DNA of 64,000 nt, taken from contig NZ_CP023564.1 of NCBI RefSeq assembly GCF_002407065.1, positions 434,001-498,000 of the forward strand, read 5' to 3'. Within the stretch, counting starts at the first letter, position 1; every line of letters starts with the position of its first letter. Position numbers and translations under genes: made by a program. Below, piece by piece: positions 1 through 7,196 of this stretch. Origin of the DNA: Brachybacterium ginsengisoli (lineage in GTDB: Bacteria > Actinomycetota > Actinomycetes > Actinomycetales > Dermabacteraceae). The notes below the pieces were generated by a model. It ran no database searches, was not told the DNA's origin, and saw only the letters and a program-made list of their open reading frames with translations.

Positions 1-955
1 GGCGCTGCGCCTCCTCGGCCTGCTCGGGGGAGTCGGCGAGGGCGAGCAGCAGCGAGCCGTAGTAGTCGTCGAGGTCCCCGGCGGCGAGGACGAACACCGC
101 GTAGGAGTACGAGAGGTGCCACATGTACAGGCTCGGCGCCTCCTCGGCGGAGGCGTTCGAGAACCCGGCATCCCACTGCGCCGGCCAGTACAGGGTGCGA
201 TCGTCGTGGCAGACCACCGGGGCGGTGCCCGTGAAGCGCTCGGCCGCGCAGGAGGAGCCCTGCGGCGGGGAGTCCGTCTCGAAGACCACCACCCGCGGGG
301 CCTCGAACGATATGCCTTCGGCCGAGAGCGCCGGGGCCCAGGAGACGGCGAGGCAGTCCGCCCCGGCCTCGAGGAAGGTGGGCAGCTTCTCCGCCGGCAC
401 CATGCCACCGGTGGTGGCGGGCAGGGAGCATCCGGTGGGTGCGGGCAGCTGCGTGACGAGCAGCGGGTTCTCGGTGAGCACCTCGCGCAGCTCCTCCGGC
501 CCGCCGGAGGGGATCTGGTCCTGTTCCAGCGGCTCCCACACGCCGGGCTCCGTGCCGGGCGGCGCGGTGAAGGGATCGCTCCGGGCGATCGGGGTCGAGT
601 CGCGGTCACGGTTCGTGAGCCACAGCGCGGTCAGGCCGCCGCCGATCCCCAGCAGCAGGAGCAGGGCGCAGCCGAAGGCGATGCCCGGGATCAGCAGTCC
701 GCGACGCCGCGGCCCCGTGGTCGCGTCGATCCCCGGGGGCAGCGCAGAGCCCGAGGACGAGTTCGCGGGAAGAACCCGCATCGGCTCCCGGGTCGCAGAC
801 GGCGGTGGATCGAAGCGCGGCCGCTGGTCGAAACGCTGGATCGGGTCGGGGTCGACGGACTGTCCGACGGGGGAGGTGCCGGAGGTCAGCGGGCGAGGTG
901 CGGTGTCCTCGTCGTCCGGGGCATCCGGGAACCCGACCTCGTCGTTGCTGGTCAT
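1..955 (-). CDS. membrane-anchored neutral zinc metallopeptidase homolog, HExxH apparently lost (3' end outside window)
   Basis: The open frame starts at an ATG at 955 preceded by GGAGGAGG and runs off the left edge, giving 318 codons. The protein has a hydrophilic N-terminus of about 85 residues, one membrane helix (about 86-113, rich in Leu and Gly) and an extracytoplasmic domain. That domain closely resembles the product of the next gene upstream (993-2300): both have a conserved Cys before a block reading LPATTGGMVP or LPATPVEP, a CLA/CLD-x-x-W segment, and a LYWPAQW/IYWPVGY block. In the YpfJ-type metallopeptidase family the following helix carries HExxH; here it reads MWHLSYSYAVFVL, so no zinc site is visible. 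It lies 37 nt downstream of its paralog and is probably co-transcribed with it. The family assignment is inference from weak motifs. Confidence 0.6.
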   Translation of the reverse strand, partial: MTSNDEVGFPDAPDDEDTAPRPLTSGTSPVGQSVDPDPIQRFDQRPRFDPPPSATREPMRVLPANSSSGSALPPGIDATTGPRRRGLLIPGIAFGCALLLLLGIGGGLTALWLTNRDRDSTPIARSDPFTAPPGTEPGVWEPLEQDQIPSGGPEELREVLTENPLLVTQLPAPTGCSLPATTGGMVPAEKLPTFLEAGADCLAVSWAPALSAEGISFEAPRVVVFETDSPPQGSSCAAERFTGTAPVVCHDDRTLYWPAQWDAGFSNASAEEAPSLYMWHLSYSYAVFVLAAGDLDDYYGSLLLALADSPEQAEEAQR

Positions 956-992
956 CGTCCTCCTCCGACCGGGCCGGGCTGCGGCGCCACGA

Positions 993-2300
993 TCAGGTCA
1001 CCTGGTCGACGTCCGCCGTCCAGGCATTGCAGACGGAGAGGTCGCCGCCGGAGTCGAAGCCGCGCTTGATCCAGGCGGCGCGGGTCTCCGGGCGGATGGT
1101 GTTCGGCGGCTCGCCCTCGGGCCAGAACGTCGGATCGGTGAGCGCCTCACGGAGCGCCGGGGTGGGCTCAGCGGCGGTGGGGACCTGCATCGAGGCCGCC
1201 GAGGCGAAGCACTCGCGCTGCATGGTGAAGCGGCGCCAGGCCTCGTTGTAGCGCTCCTCGTCGGTGGTCTTGAGCCCGTCGCGGAGGGTCGTGAAGTAGA
1301 CGGTCAGCGAACTGTTCCAGCTCAGCGTGTTCGTGTAGATGAAGGAGAGGTCCCACAGGTAGGCCCCCGGGACGTTCTCCGGGTCATCCAGCGTCAGCCC
1401 GGAGCCATAGCCCACGGGCCAGTAGATCGTCGAATCCAGATTGCACATGCGCGGGAAGTCCGCGGAGAACTCCGAATCGCAGACGGCCGTCGAGGGAACG
1501 TCCGGGTGCTTGTACACCACGATCTTCGGGCTCACCCAGGGCAGGTTGCGGTCCGAGCTCGCCGTGGACCAGACCTGGTCCAGGCAGGTCGCGGAGGCGT
1601 CCAGAACCGCCTGCAGCTCCTCGACGCTCGGCTCGACCGGGGTCGCCGGCAGATCGCACTCGGGAAGAGTGGGGAGGGTGCCGGAGGTCAGCGGGTTGTC
1701 CCCCATGGTCTTCCAGAGCTCATCCGGGGTGCCGGTGGGCGGGTCATAGGGGACGACCACCTCGAACTCCCCGGCCTCCGACTCCTCCGGGGTCGTCGAG
1801 TCCGTCGCGCTCGGCGTCTCGGAGTCCTCCGGTGTGGTGGTCTCCGAGGGGGTGTCGGAGGCGACCGGGGCGTCGTTGGTGCGCAGGGCGAGGTAGGTGA
1901 TGCCGCCGCCGACCACCAGCAGCAGGGCCAGGACGCAGCTCAGCGCGACGCCGATGAGCAGCCAGGGGCGCTTCGGACGGGGCTGCTGGCCGCCGGGGCC
2001 CTGGGGGCTGCCCGGTCCCCACCCGCCGGGGCCCTGCTGGTTGCCCGGGCCCTGAGGGCTGCCGGGACCGGACGGCGCGGGAGTCCAGCTGGCGCCCTGG
2101 GGGCCGGTGGGACCGGACGGCGCCCCGCCCCAGCCCTGCTGGCCGTGCGGTGCGGGGGAGGCCTGCGGTGCGCCATATCCAGGAGCTGACTGGGGGCCGC
2201 CGCCCTGTCCGTTCGGGTTCTGCGGCTGCCCGCCCTGCGGTGCGCCGTTCTGCCACGGCTGCGGCCCGCTGTCAGGACCACCCCATCCTGAGCTCGACAT
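993..2300 (-). CDS. membrane-anchored neutral zinc metallopeptidase homolog without HExxH
   Basis: This is a 435-residue protein starting at an ATG with GAGGGG five bases upstream. Residues 1-110 are Gly/Pro/Gln-rich and disordered, 113-138 form a single membrane helix, and a Ser/Thr/Glu-rich linker leads to an extracytoplasmic domain from about 185. The end of that domain matches the C-terminal signature of YpfJ-like neutral zinc metallopeptidases: a RRFTMQRECFA block at 356-366 (family form RRxELQADCFA) and a WIKRGFDSG...VCNAW block at 405-426. The expected HExxH region reads YLWDLSFIYTNTL, so the protein is probably not a peptidase. It and the downstream paralog form a tandem pair. The family placement is from memory of the motifs, and the function is unknown. 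Confidence 0.65.
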   Translation of the reverse strand: MSSSGWGGPDSGPQPWQNGAPQGGQPQNPNGQGGGPQSAPGYGAPQASPAPHGQQGWGGAPSGPTGPQGASWTPAPSGPGSPQGPGNQQGPGGWGPGSPQGPGGQQPRPKRPWLLIGVALSCVLALLLVVGGGITYLALRTNDAPVASDTPSETTTPEDSETPSATDSTTPEESEAGEFEVVVPYDPPTGTPDELWKTMGDNPLTSGTLPTLPECDLPATPVEPSVEELQAVLDASATCLDQVWSTASSDRNLPWVSPKIVVYKHPDVPSTAVCDSEFSADFPRMCNLDSTIYWPVGYGSGLTLDDPENVPGAYLWDLSFIYTNTLSWNSSLTVYFTTLRDGLKTTDEERYNEAWRRFTMQRECFASAASMQVPTAAEPTPALREALTDPTFWPEGEPPNTIRPETRAAWIKRGFDSGGDLSVCNAWTADVDQVT

Positions 2301-2567
2301 CGGCTTCCCCTCGCGTCCTCGGTCCAGTGCTGAGCGAAGGATATCCGTGCAGGCCGTGGCCGAGAAGGCGGTTCCGGCAGGTCGGACGGTGCGCTGGGCG
2401 ATGGTGGCGCGGTGATCGCCGGGTCGCGGGGCGCTGACGTGCGCGGACGTGCGACGACAGGCGGCCGACGGGTCCAGGTCCCGATGCGGTCACGAGTTCG
2501 TGCCCGTCGGCTCTCCCTGAGGCCCTGCCTGCGGTGCGCGGCCTGCGAGCGAGTGCGTCCGGGCATG
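2301..2567. other. gene-free stretch upstream of the 993-2300 gene
   Basis: Apart from the promoter-like element at 2338-2366 and the tRNA terminator that borders it, I see no gene, repeat or conserved motif here. The short open frames on both strands lack ribosome binding sites and recognisable sequence. Confidence 0.5.
2338..2366 (-). promoter_or_regulatory. probable promoter of the 993-2300 gene
   Basis: On the minus strand a TATCCT -10 box (2338-2343) follows a weak TTCTCG -35 box (2361-2366) with 17 bases between. This would start a transcript about 30 nt before the ATG at 2300, leaving room for the GAGGGG ribosome binding site. Confidence 0.4.
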
Positions 2568-2610
2568 AGAAAGGCCCCTGATCTGCGATCGATCTCGCAG
2601 GTCAGGGGCC
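2568..2610 (-). terminator. intrinsic terminator of tRNA-Ser
   Basis: Just downstream of the tRNA on the minus strand, GGCCCCTGA and TCAGGGGCC pair around a second inner stem (CTGCGA/TCGCAG), followed by TTTCTC. This is a classical rho-independent terminator for the tRNA transcript. Confidence 0.8.
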
Positions 2611-2617
2611 GTTCTTC

Positions 2618-2705
2618 TGGCGGAGGATAGGGGATTTGAACCCCTGAGGGCGTTAACCCAACACGCGTTCCAGGCGTGCGCCATAGGCCGCTAGGCGAAT
2701 CCTCC
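2618..2705 (-). tRNA. tRNA-Ser (anticodon GGA)
   Basis: Read on the minus strand, the gene begins GGAGGAT at 2705 and its acceptor partner ATCCTCC ends at 2622, followed by discriminator G and an encoded CCA (2618-2620). The anticodon arm CACGC-CTGGAAC-GCGTG gives anticodon GGA. A long variable arm follows, as expected for serine tRNAs, and the T arm carries GTTCAAATC. The acceptor stem is perfectly paired. Confidence 0.95.
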
Positions 2706-2727
2706 AGCGCTCGTAAGAGCAGGCATC

Positions 2728-2733
2728 AGCGTA
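2728..2733 (-). promoter_or_regulatory. probable -10 box of tRNA-Ser
   Basis: TACGCT on the minus strand lies 22 bases before the 5' end of the tRNA. I see no convincing -35 box, so support is limited to the TANNNT pattern and its position. Confidence 0.35.
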
Positions 2734-2904
2734 CCCGACGCCCCGGTGACGTGCGAACTGACCGGGTACAGGTCACACTGCGGGCGTCGGCGGGGGAGCG
2801 GTGGGCGCTGGCGCGGGCACTGCGGGAGTCGGCGCTGGAACAGTCACTGCTGGCCTCGCTGGAGTCGGCGGCAGGCGCTGCTTCCGACGTGGGCCGCCGC
2901 GCCG

Positions 2905-2980
2905 TGGTCGTCTGCTGGCGCGTGGGCGATGAGTACGGCGATATCGGCATAGTCATCGCTCCTGCGCCAGCAGTCGACCA
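2905..2980. repeat. 76-bp palindromic repeat, copy 1
   Basis: An interrupted palindrome runs from TGGTCG at 2905 to CGACCA at 2980, centred exactly on GATATC (2940-2945). By eye 31 of the 38 base pairs of the two arms match. A second copy with the same ends, centre and length lies at 4799-4874, on the other side of tyrS. This copy starts 31 bases after the tyrS stop codon, so it could act as a 3' hairpin for tyrS, although no T-run follows. The rest of the 306-base gap between tRNA-Ser and tyrS shows nothing else I can identify. Confidence 0.85.
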
Positions 2981-3011
2981 GGTGGAGAGAAGCCCGCCGC
3001 CTGATGAGAGG

Positions 3012-4364
3012 TCAGGTGCGCGGCGCCTCCACCCGGAACCAGCGCCGCCGGCCCGCCCGCACCACCTCGCCGCCGCGCAGCACCACCGCCTGCTCCGGAT
3101 CCTCCACCCGGGCGTCGTCCAGCGTGACCGCCCCGCCCGTCAGCAGACGGCGGGCGGCTGATCGGGACAGGTCCGGCCGTGCCGCGATCACCAGGTCCAG
3201 CGCCGTGAACTCTCCGGGCTCGAGGGCGAGCGGGACCATCTCCTTCGGCCGCTCGCCCGCCGAGAAGACCCGCAGGAACTCCTCGCGGCTGCGCCGGGCG
3301 GCCGGCGCGCCGTCGTTCCGCGCCACCACCGCCTCGGCGAGATCCAGCTTGGCGTCGCGTGCCGCGGCGCCGCCGGCACCCGCCCGTCGGCCCAGGTCCT
3401 CCGCCTGCTCGAGGGGCAGGTCGGTGTAGACGCGGGCCCAGATGCCCACCAGCTCGTCGCGCAGCGTCATCAGCCGGCCGAACTTCTCCTCCGCGCTCGC
3501 GCACAGCCCCACGTAGTTCCCGAGCGACTTGGACTGCTTGGGCCCGCCGTCCAGCCCGGGGGTGACGGTGCTGGTGATGACGGTCTGCGGGCGCTGGCCG
3601 TGCTTGACCTGCAGCTCCCTGCCCATCGACTCGTTGAACAGCTGGTCCGTGCCCACGATCGTGAGGTCGGAGTCCAGCGCGACGCTGTCGAAGCCCTGCA
3701 GCACCGGGTACAGCAGCTCGTGCATCGCGATCTCGGTGCCGGAGGCGAGGCGGGCGCGGAACATGTCGCGGGAGATGAGCTGGGCGTGGGTGATGAGGCT
3801 GAGCTCGCGGAGCATCCCGGGCACGCCCATCTCGTCGAACCACTCGGAGTTGCGCCGGATCTCCAGCAGCTCGGGCTCGCTGCGCAGCACGCGGGTCACC
3901 TGGGCGAGGAACGACTCGGCGTTGTCGTGGATCTGCTGCTCGGTGAGCACGGGGCGGGTGGTGCTGCGCCCGGTGGGATCGCCGATGCGGCTGGTGGTGT
4001 CGCCGAGCAGGAAGACCACCGTGTGGCCGTGGTCCTGCAGCGTGCGCATCATCCACAGGTTCACGGCATGGCCGAGGTGGAGGTCCGGCGCGGTGAGGTC
4101 CACGCCGAACTTCATCCGCAGCCGTCGGCCCTCGCGCAGCCGGTCCAGCAGGTCCTGGCGTCCGAGGATCTGGTCCGTGGTGCGCTCGAGCGCGGCCAGG
4201 ATCTGCTCGGGGGAGCCGCCGGGGGACGGGGTCGGGGCGGCGGCCGACGGCGGAGCGGGCTCGGGGGAAGCAGTCGGCGGAGCGGGCTCGGGGGAGACGG
4301 CGTCGGGGGAAGCAGTCGGCGGAGCGGCCGACGGAGGGGCGATCGGGCGGGTCGTGCTGTGCAT
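3012..4364 (-). CDS. tyrS: tyrosine--tRNA ligase
   Basis: A cytosolic class I synthetase that charges tRNA-Tyr. The conserved part begins near residue 55; KFGVDLTAPDLHLGH at 85-99 holds the HIGH-type motif (HLGH 96-99), VGTDQLFN at 237-244 is the tyrosine-pocket block, and KQSKS at 276-280 replaces KMSKS. A C-terminal S4 RNA-binding domain spans about 385-445. The first 50 residues are an Ala/Pro/Ser-rich extension encoded by imperfect DNA repeats, unusual for a TyrS. No in-frame start exists between this extension and the conserved domain, and the ATG at 4364 has GAGAGGA upstream, so the extension looks real. The leader contains structures that could control translation (4370-4391, 4398-4455) and a small ORF. 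Confidence 0.96.
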   Translation of the reverse strand: MHSTTRPIAPPSAAPPTASPDAVSPEPAPPTASPEPAPPSAAAPTPSPGGSPEQILAALERTTDQILGRQDLLDRLREGRRLRMKFGVDLTAPDLHLGHAVNLWMMRTLQDHGHTVVFLLGDTTSRIGDPTGRSTTRPVLTEQQIHDNAESFLAQVTRVLRSEPELLEIRRNSEWFDEMGVPGMLRELSLITHAQLISRDMFRARLASGTEIAMHELLYPVLQGFDSVALDSDLTIVGTDQLFNESMGRELQVKHGQRPQTVITSTVTPGLDGGPKQSKSLGNYVGLCASAEEKFGRLMTLRDELVGIWARVYTDLPLEQAEDLGRRAGAGGAAARDAKLDLAEAVVARNDGAPAARRSREEFLRVFSAGERPKEMVPLALEPGEFTALDLVIAARPDLSRSAARRLLTGGAVTLDDARVEDPEQAVVLRGGEVVRAGRRRWFRVEAPRT

Positions 4365-4369
4365 GGGGG

Positions 4370-4391
4370 TCCTCTCGAGTGGGCGAGAGGA
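4370..4391 (-). promoter_or_regulatory. hairpin masking the tyrS ribosome binding site
   Basis: In the tyrS leader the sequence TCCTCTCG pairs perfectly with CGAGAGGA around a six-base loop (CCCACT). The right arm contains the GAGAGGA Shine-Dalgarno sequence of tyrS, so when folded the hairpin would block translation start. The left arm plus adjacent bases (CTCGCC) can instead pair with GGCGAG of the upstream hairpin, which would free the site. Confidence 0.55.
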
Positions 4392-4397
4392 TCTGCG

Positions 4398-4455
4398 GAG
4401 CCCCCACGCCGTGGGAATGACGACGGCGAGGACCGTTGGTCCTCGCCGGGGGCTC
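4398..4455 (-). promoter_or_regulatory. nested and mutually exclusive hairpins in the tyrS leader
   Basis: GGCGAGGACC and GGTCCTCGCC form a perfect 10-bp stem with an AAC loop (4425-4447). It is enclosed by GAGCCCCC (4448-4455) pairing with GGGGGCTC (4398-4405). A third stem, CCCAC/GTGGG, uses part of the same G-run and so excludes the outer stem. No T-run follows, so control of translation fits better than transcription attenuation. Confidence 0.5.
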
Positions 4456-4487
4456 TGGGGGAGCGGTGCGCAGTCACCGCGGATGCA

Positions 4488-4571
4488 TCAGGGCAGCTGC
4501 GTCACCGCAGCAGCGCGCACGACGGCACGGCTCTCCTCAGAGCCGTACGGATAGTCGAAGCGCGTGAGCAT
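4488..4571 (-). CDS. 27-codon leader ORF upstream of tyrS
   Basis: A small frame upstream of tyrS starts at ATG 4571 and ends at TGA 4488, coding for MLTRFDYPYG followed by 17 residues ending VTQLP. Two tyrosine codons (TAT and TAC at codons 7 and 9) lie close to the start, suggestive of a leader peptide that senses charged tRNA-Tyr. A TACTCT -10 box sits exactly 6 bases before the ATG, fitting a leaderless start; no Shine-Dalgarno is visible. An in-frame ATG at 4589 would add six residues and one more Tyr but would place the start upstream of the -10 box. The Tyr codons lie about 90 bases from the first downstream hairpin, so simple stalling control is not obvious. Confidence 0.5.
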   Translation of the reverse strand: MLTRFDYPYGSEESRAVVRAAAVTQLP

Positions 4572-4577
4572 GCCGGA

Positions 4578-4583
4578 AGAGTA
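4578..4583 (-). promoter_or_regulatory. -10 box for a leaderless transcript of the tyrS leader ORF
   Basis: TACTCT on the minus strand is followed by exactly six bases and then the ATG at 4571, the spacing seen for many other genes in this window. The GC-rich array begins 44 bases further upstream and I find no clear -35 box. Confidence 0.45.
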
Positions 4584-4627
4584 GCGCATCGCGGAGGACG
4601 GGGGCGGGCCCGGCCTCCGCGGCGCGT

Positions 4628-4787
4628 TCCTGCCGCGCCGTCGCCCTGTCGCCCTGCCGCCCTGTCGCCCTGCCGGCCTGCCGTCCTGCCGCCCCGTCGG
4701 CCTGCCGGCCTGCCGTCCTGCCGGCCTGCCGTCCTGCCGCCCTGCCGCCCCGTCGGCCTGCCGCCCTGTCGCCCTGCCGCACCGTCG
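4628..4787. repeat. tandem array of twenty 8-bp units (NCCYGYCG)
   Basis: Twenty consecutive 8-base units occupy 160 bases without interruption. The common forms are CCCTGCCG, GCCTGCCG, TCCTGCCG, CCCTGTCG and CCCCGTCG; a few ends are degenerate (CGCCGTCG, CACCGTCG). The array lies between the tyrS leader promoter and the second copy of the 76-bp palindrome. Such arrays can change length by slippage. No gene is visible in it; the open frames on both strands are products of the repeat. Confidence 0.9.
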
Positions 4788-4798
4788 GCGCCCGCGCG

Positions 4799-4874
4799 TG
4801 GTCGGGTACTGGCGTGTGGGCGAGGAGTATGCCGATATCGCCGCAGTCCTCGCCAGGGCGCCAGTTGTCGACCA
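4799..4874. repeat. 76-bp palindromic repeat, copy 2
   Basis: This is the second copy of the element at 2905-2980. It has identical ends (TGGTCG and CGACCA), the same central GATATC and exactly the same length. About 27 of 38 arm positions pair. It lies 175 bases after the metS stop codon, beyond a separate hairpin. The remaining bases between 4875 and 4982 are GC-rich, with short GGGGCGGCGC repeats and no visible gene. Confidence 0.85.
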
Positions 4875-4982
4875 GATCGGGGGGAAGCCGGGGCGGCGCT
4901 GGGCTGGGCAGGACCAGCGCGGGGCGGCGCGGGGCGGCGCGGGACAGCGCGCGCCGGGCGGATCGAGCACTGCCCCCGCACA

Positions 4983-5034
4983 CGGAACGGGCAGGGCCGG
5001 GGCCGCTCTCGCAGCCTCCGCCCTGCCCGTTCCG
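4983..5034 (-). terminator. hairpin terminator of the NSS transporter operon
   Basis: CGGAACGGGCAGGGC pairs perfectly over 15 bases with GCCCTGCCCGTTCCG, 15 bases after the metS stop codon. No T-run follows, which is common for terminators in very GC-rich actinomycetes. Confidence 0.65.
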
Positions 5035-5049
5035 GGTCCGTCGGGGAGG

Positions 5050-5157
5050 TCAGTCCTTGACCTCCGGGTGGCGGGCGAGGTTGACGACGGCGGCGACGAG
5101 GCCGCCCCAGACGGTGACGATCGCGATGATCATCATGACGATGGAGGCGAAGGACAT
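5050..5157 (-). CDS. metS: MetS-like small subunit of an NSS amino-acid transporter
   Basis: This 35-residue protein is too short for most gene finders. It begins MSFASIVMMIIAIVTVWGG, continues as a single hydrophobic helix and ends in a charged tail (LARHPEVKD). Its ATG at 5157 has AGGAGTGATC directly upstream. Small single-helix proteins with a W-G-G in the helix accompany NSS-family methionine/alanine importers in actinobacteria (MetS with MetP in Corynebacterium). It lies 49 bases downstream of the NSS gene and should be co-transcribed. The substrate is inferred from the family. Confidence 0.85.
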   Translation of the reverse strand: MSFASIVMMIIAIVTVWGGLVAAVVNLARHPEVKD

Positions 5158-5206
5158 GATCACTCCTGGGTGGTGAGAGGGCGGTGGCTGCGGGATCCGC
5201 GACGCG

Positions 5207-6847
5207 TCAGCGGACGGACCGCAGGGCGTGCGGGGTGTCCGCCGAGGGATCGGCGTCCAGACCCCTGCCGGAGACGACCTCGGGGGCGATCGGATCGCCG
5301 TCGGAGTCCGCCTTGAACAGGTTCGACCCGGCGGGCCACGGGATCAGCGAGAGCACGATCGCGACCACGACCAGGCCGATCGCCATCAGCCAGCCGAACA
5401 CCAGCACGAACCACGAGGGGTAGCCCTCGTAGGTGGTGCCCGAGGTGACCAGCGAGATGGTGCTGAGGATCAGCGAGACGCCCAGCACGAGCGGCGCGAT
5501 GACCGCCACGCACAGCATCCAGATCCGCCCCACGGGGAAGGTGCCGTGGTGGTTGAGGTGATCGCGCAGGGTGGGCAGGCCGCGCACCAGGTAGGCGACG
5601 ATCAGCGTGGACACCGCCGCGACGGCGACGATCCCGTACTCGTTGGCCCACTTGTCCATGACGTCCAGCAGCGGCAGGCCCATCGTGGTGGAGAACAGCA
5701 CGGTGGAGACCACGGCCATCGGCACGGAGACCCACAGCGTGGCGGAGAGGCGGCCCAGGCCGAACTTGTCCTGGATCGCGGCGATGACGACCTCGACGAT
5801 GGAGATCAGCGAGGTGAAGCCCGCCAGCACCAGCGAGCCGAAGAACAGCACGCCGATCAGCGCGCCCGCGGGGGCCTCGCCGATGATGGTCGGGAAGGCG
5901 ATGAACGCGAGGCCCACGCCGGAGGTGACGACCTCGTCGATCGCGACACCCTGCGCCTGGGCCATGAAGCCCAGTGCCGAGAACACGCCGATGCCGCACA
6001 GGATCTCGAAGCTCGAGTTCGCGAAGCCGACCACCAGGCCGGAGCCGGTGAGGTCGGTCTTCTTCTTCAGATACGAGGCGTAGGTGAGCATGATGCCGAA
6101 GGCCACGGACAGCGAGAAGAAGATCTGGCCGTAGGCGGCGATCCACACGGCCGGGTCCGCGAGCGCGCCCCAGTTCGGGCGGAAGAAGGCGTCCAGGCCG
6201 TCGATCGCACCGGGCAGGAACAGGGAGCGGACCACGAGGATCACGAACATCACCACGAGCAGCGGGATGAAGACCACCGAGCTGGCTGCGATGCCCTTCT
6301 GCACGCCGAGCGCCATCACCACGATCACCGCGAGCCACACCACGATCATCGAGATCAGCACGGCCGGGACGACATCAAAGGAGATGGTGGCGTCGGCCCC
6401 GCCGAGCGCCTGGGTGTACTCGCCGAAGAAGGCCGCCGGGTCATCGCCCCAGCGCTGGTCGAGCGAGAAGATGGTGTAGTTCGTGGCCCAGGCCAGGATC
6501 AGCGCGTAGTACAGCGCGATGATCAGGGCGATCAGCACCTGCCACCAGCCGAGGAACTCGGTCCAGCGGCGGAAGCGGCGCCAGGCGGCGGGGGCCGAGC
6601 CGCGCCAGCGATGCCCGAGGGCGTAGTCGAGGAACAGCAGCGGGATGCCCGCGCTGAGCAGCGCGACCAGGTACGGCAGGATGAACGCGCCGCCGCCGTT
6701 CTCGTACGCGACCGCGGGGAAGCGCCAGATGTTGCCGAGGCCGACGGCGGAGCCGATGGCCGCGAAGATGAACGCCGTCCGGCCGGAGAAGGCGCCGCGG
6801 TCGGCGCTCTGCGTCTCCGTGCCGGCGGATGGGGACGTTGCACTCAT
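5207..6847 (-). CDS. sodium-dependent NSS-family amino-acid transporter (MetP-like)
   Basis: A 546-residue sodium symporter of the inner membrane with about 12 helices. GSAVGLGNIWRFP at 32-44 is the hallmark of helix 1 in the neurotransmitter:sodium symporter family, followed by YENGGGAFILPYL. I chose the ATG at 6847, which has GGAGG six bases upstream and places the signature near the N-terminus; longer upstream frames are an artefact of GC content. With the MetS-like subunit downstream, uptake of methionine or alanine is likely, by analogy with Corynebacterium MetPS. The soluble tail after the last helix is acidic. Confidence 0.9.
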   Translation of the reverse strand: MSATSPSAGTETQSADRGAFSGRTAFIFAAIGSAVGLGNIWRFPAVAYENGGGAFILPYLVALLSAGIPLLFLDYALGHRWRGSAPAAWRRFRRWTEFLGWWQVLIALIIALYYALILAWATNYTIFSLDQRWGDDPAAFFGEYTQALGGADATISFDVVPAVLISMIVVWLAVIVVMALGVQKGIAASSVVFIPLLVVMFVILVVRSLFLPGAIDGLDAFFRPNWGALADPAVWIAAYGQIFFSLSVAFGIMLTYASYLKKKTDLTGSGLVVGFANSSFEILCGIGVFSALGFMAQAQGVAIDEVVTSGVGLAFIAFPTIIGEAPAGALIGVLFFGSLVLAGFTSLISIVEVVIAAIQDKFGLGRLSATLWVSVPMAVVSTVLFSTTMGLPLLDVMDKWANEYGIVAVAAVSTLIVAYLVRGLPTLRDHLNHHGTFPVGRIWMLCVAVIAPLVLGVSLILSTISLVTSGTTYEGYPSWFVLVFGWLMAIGLVVVAIVLSLIPWPAGSNLFKADSDGDPIAPEVVSGRGLDADPSADTPHALRSVR

Positions 6848-7196
6848 GAAGAGCCTCCGGGGAGCTGCGCCGTGGGGGCGGCGCGGGGAAGGGCCGACGA
6901 CGGTGACGGCCCGGGGGAGGGACGCCGCAGAAGGTCGGCGACCGATGGACAGCCGCGGGGCGCGGCAGGCGCTGTCGTCGGGAGATGGAGCGGGCCCGGG
7001 CGGGCGCGCGCTCCGTCGGGGACGACGGGACCGTCGCACGAGGCGGCGGCGAGGACCACCGCGAGGTGGCCGCGGGCCGCGGGGGTGGGCGGCCCGGAGA
7101 GGGTGTGCCGGTGCGGGATCGCCGCGGAGCACTGGAGGGAATCGTACCGTTCGGGCCCGCCCGGTGCCGCTCTGGGCGGAGCCGGCCGGTCGGGCC
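6848..7196. other. gene-free stretch between the NSS transporter and the PTS operon
   Basis: About 350 bases carry no gene I can support on either strand. The stretch must hold the NSS promoter, but I see no convincing -35/-10 pair close to the start; a TACGAT on the minus strand at 7142-7147 is the best candidate and is far upstream. Confidence 0.4.

Noticed and set aside
4365..4583. T-box riboswitch upstream of tyrS
   Set aside because: I find neither the conserved T-box sequence nor a specifier-loop stem with a tyrosine codon. The structures fit SD sequestration better.
4628..4787. Possible CRISPR array
   Set aside because: Units are 8 bases long with no spacers, and no cas genes are nearby. 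It is a simple tandem array.
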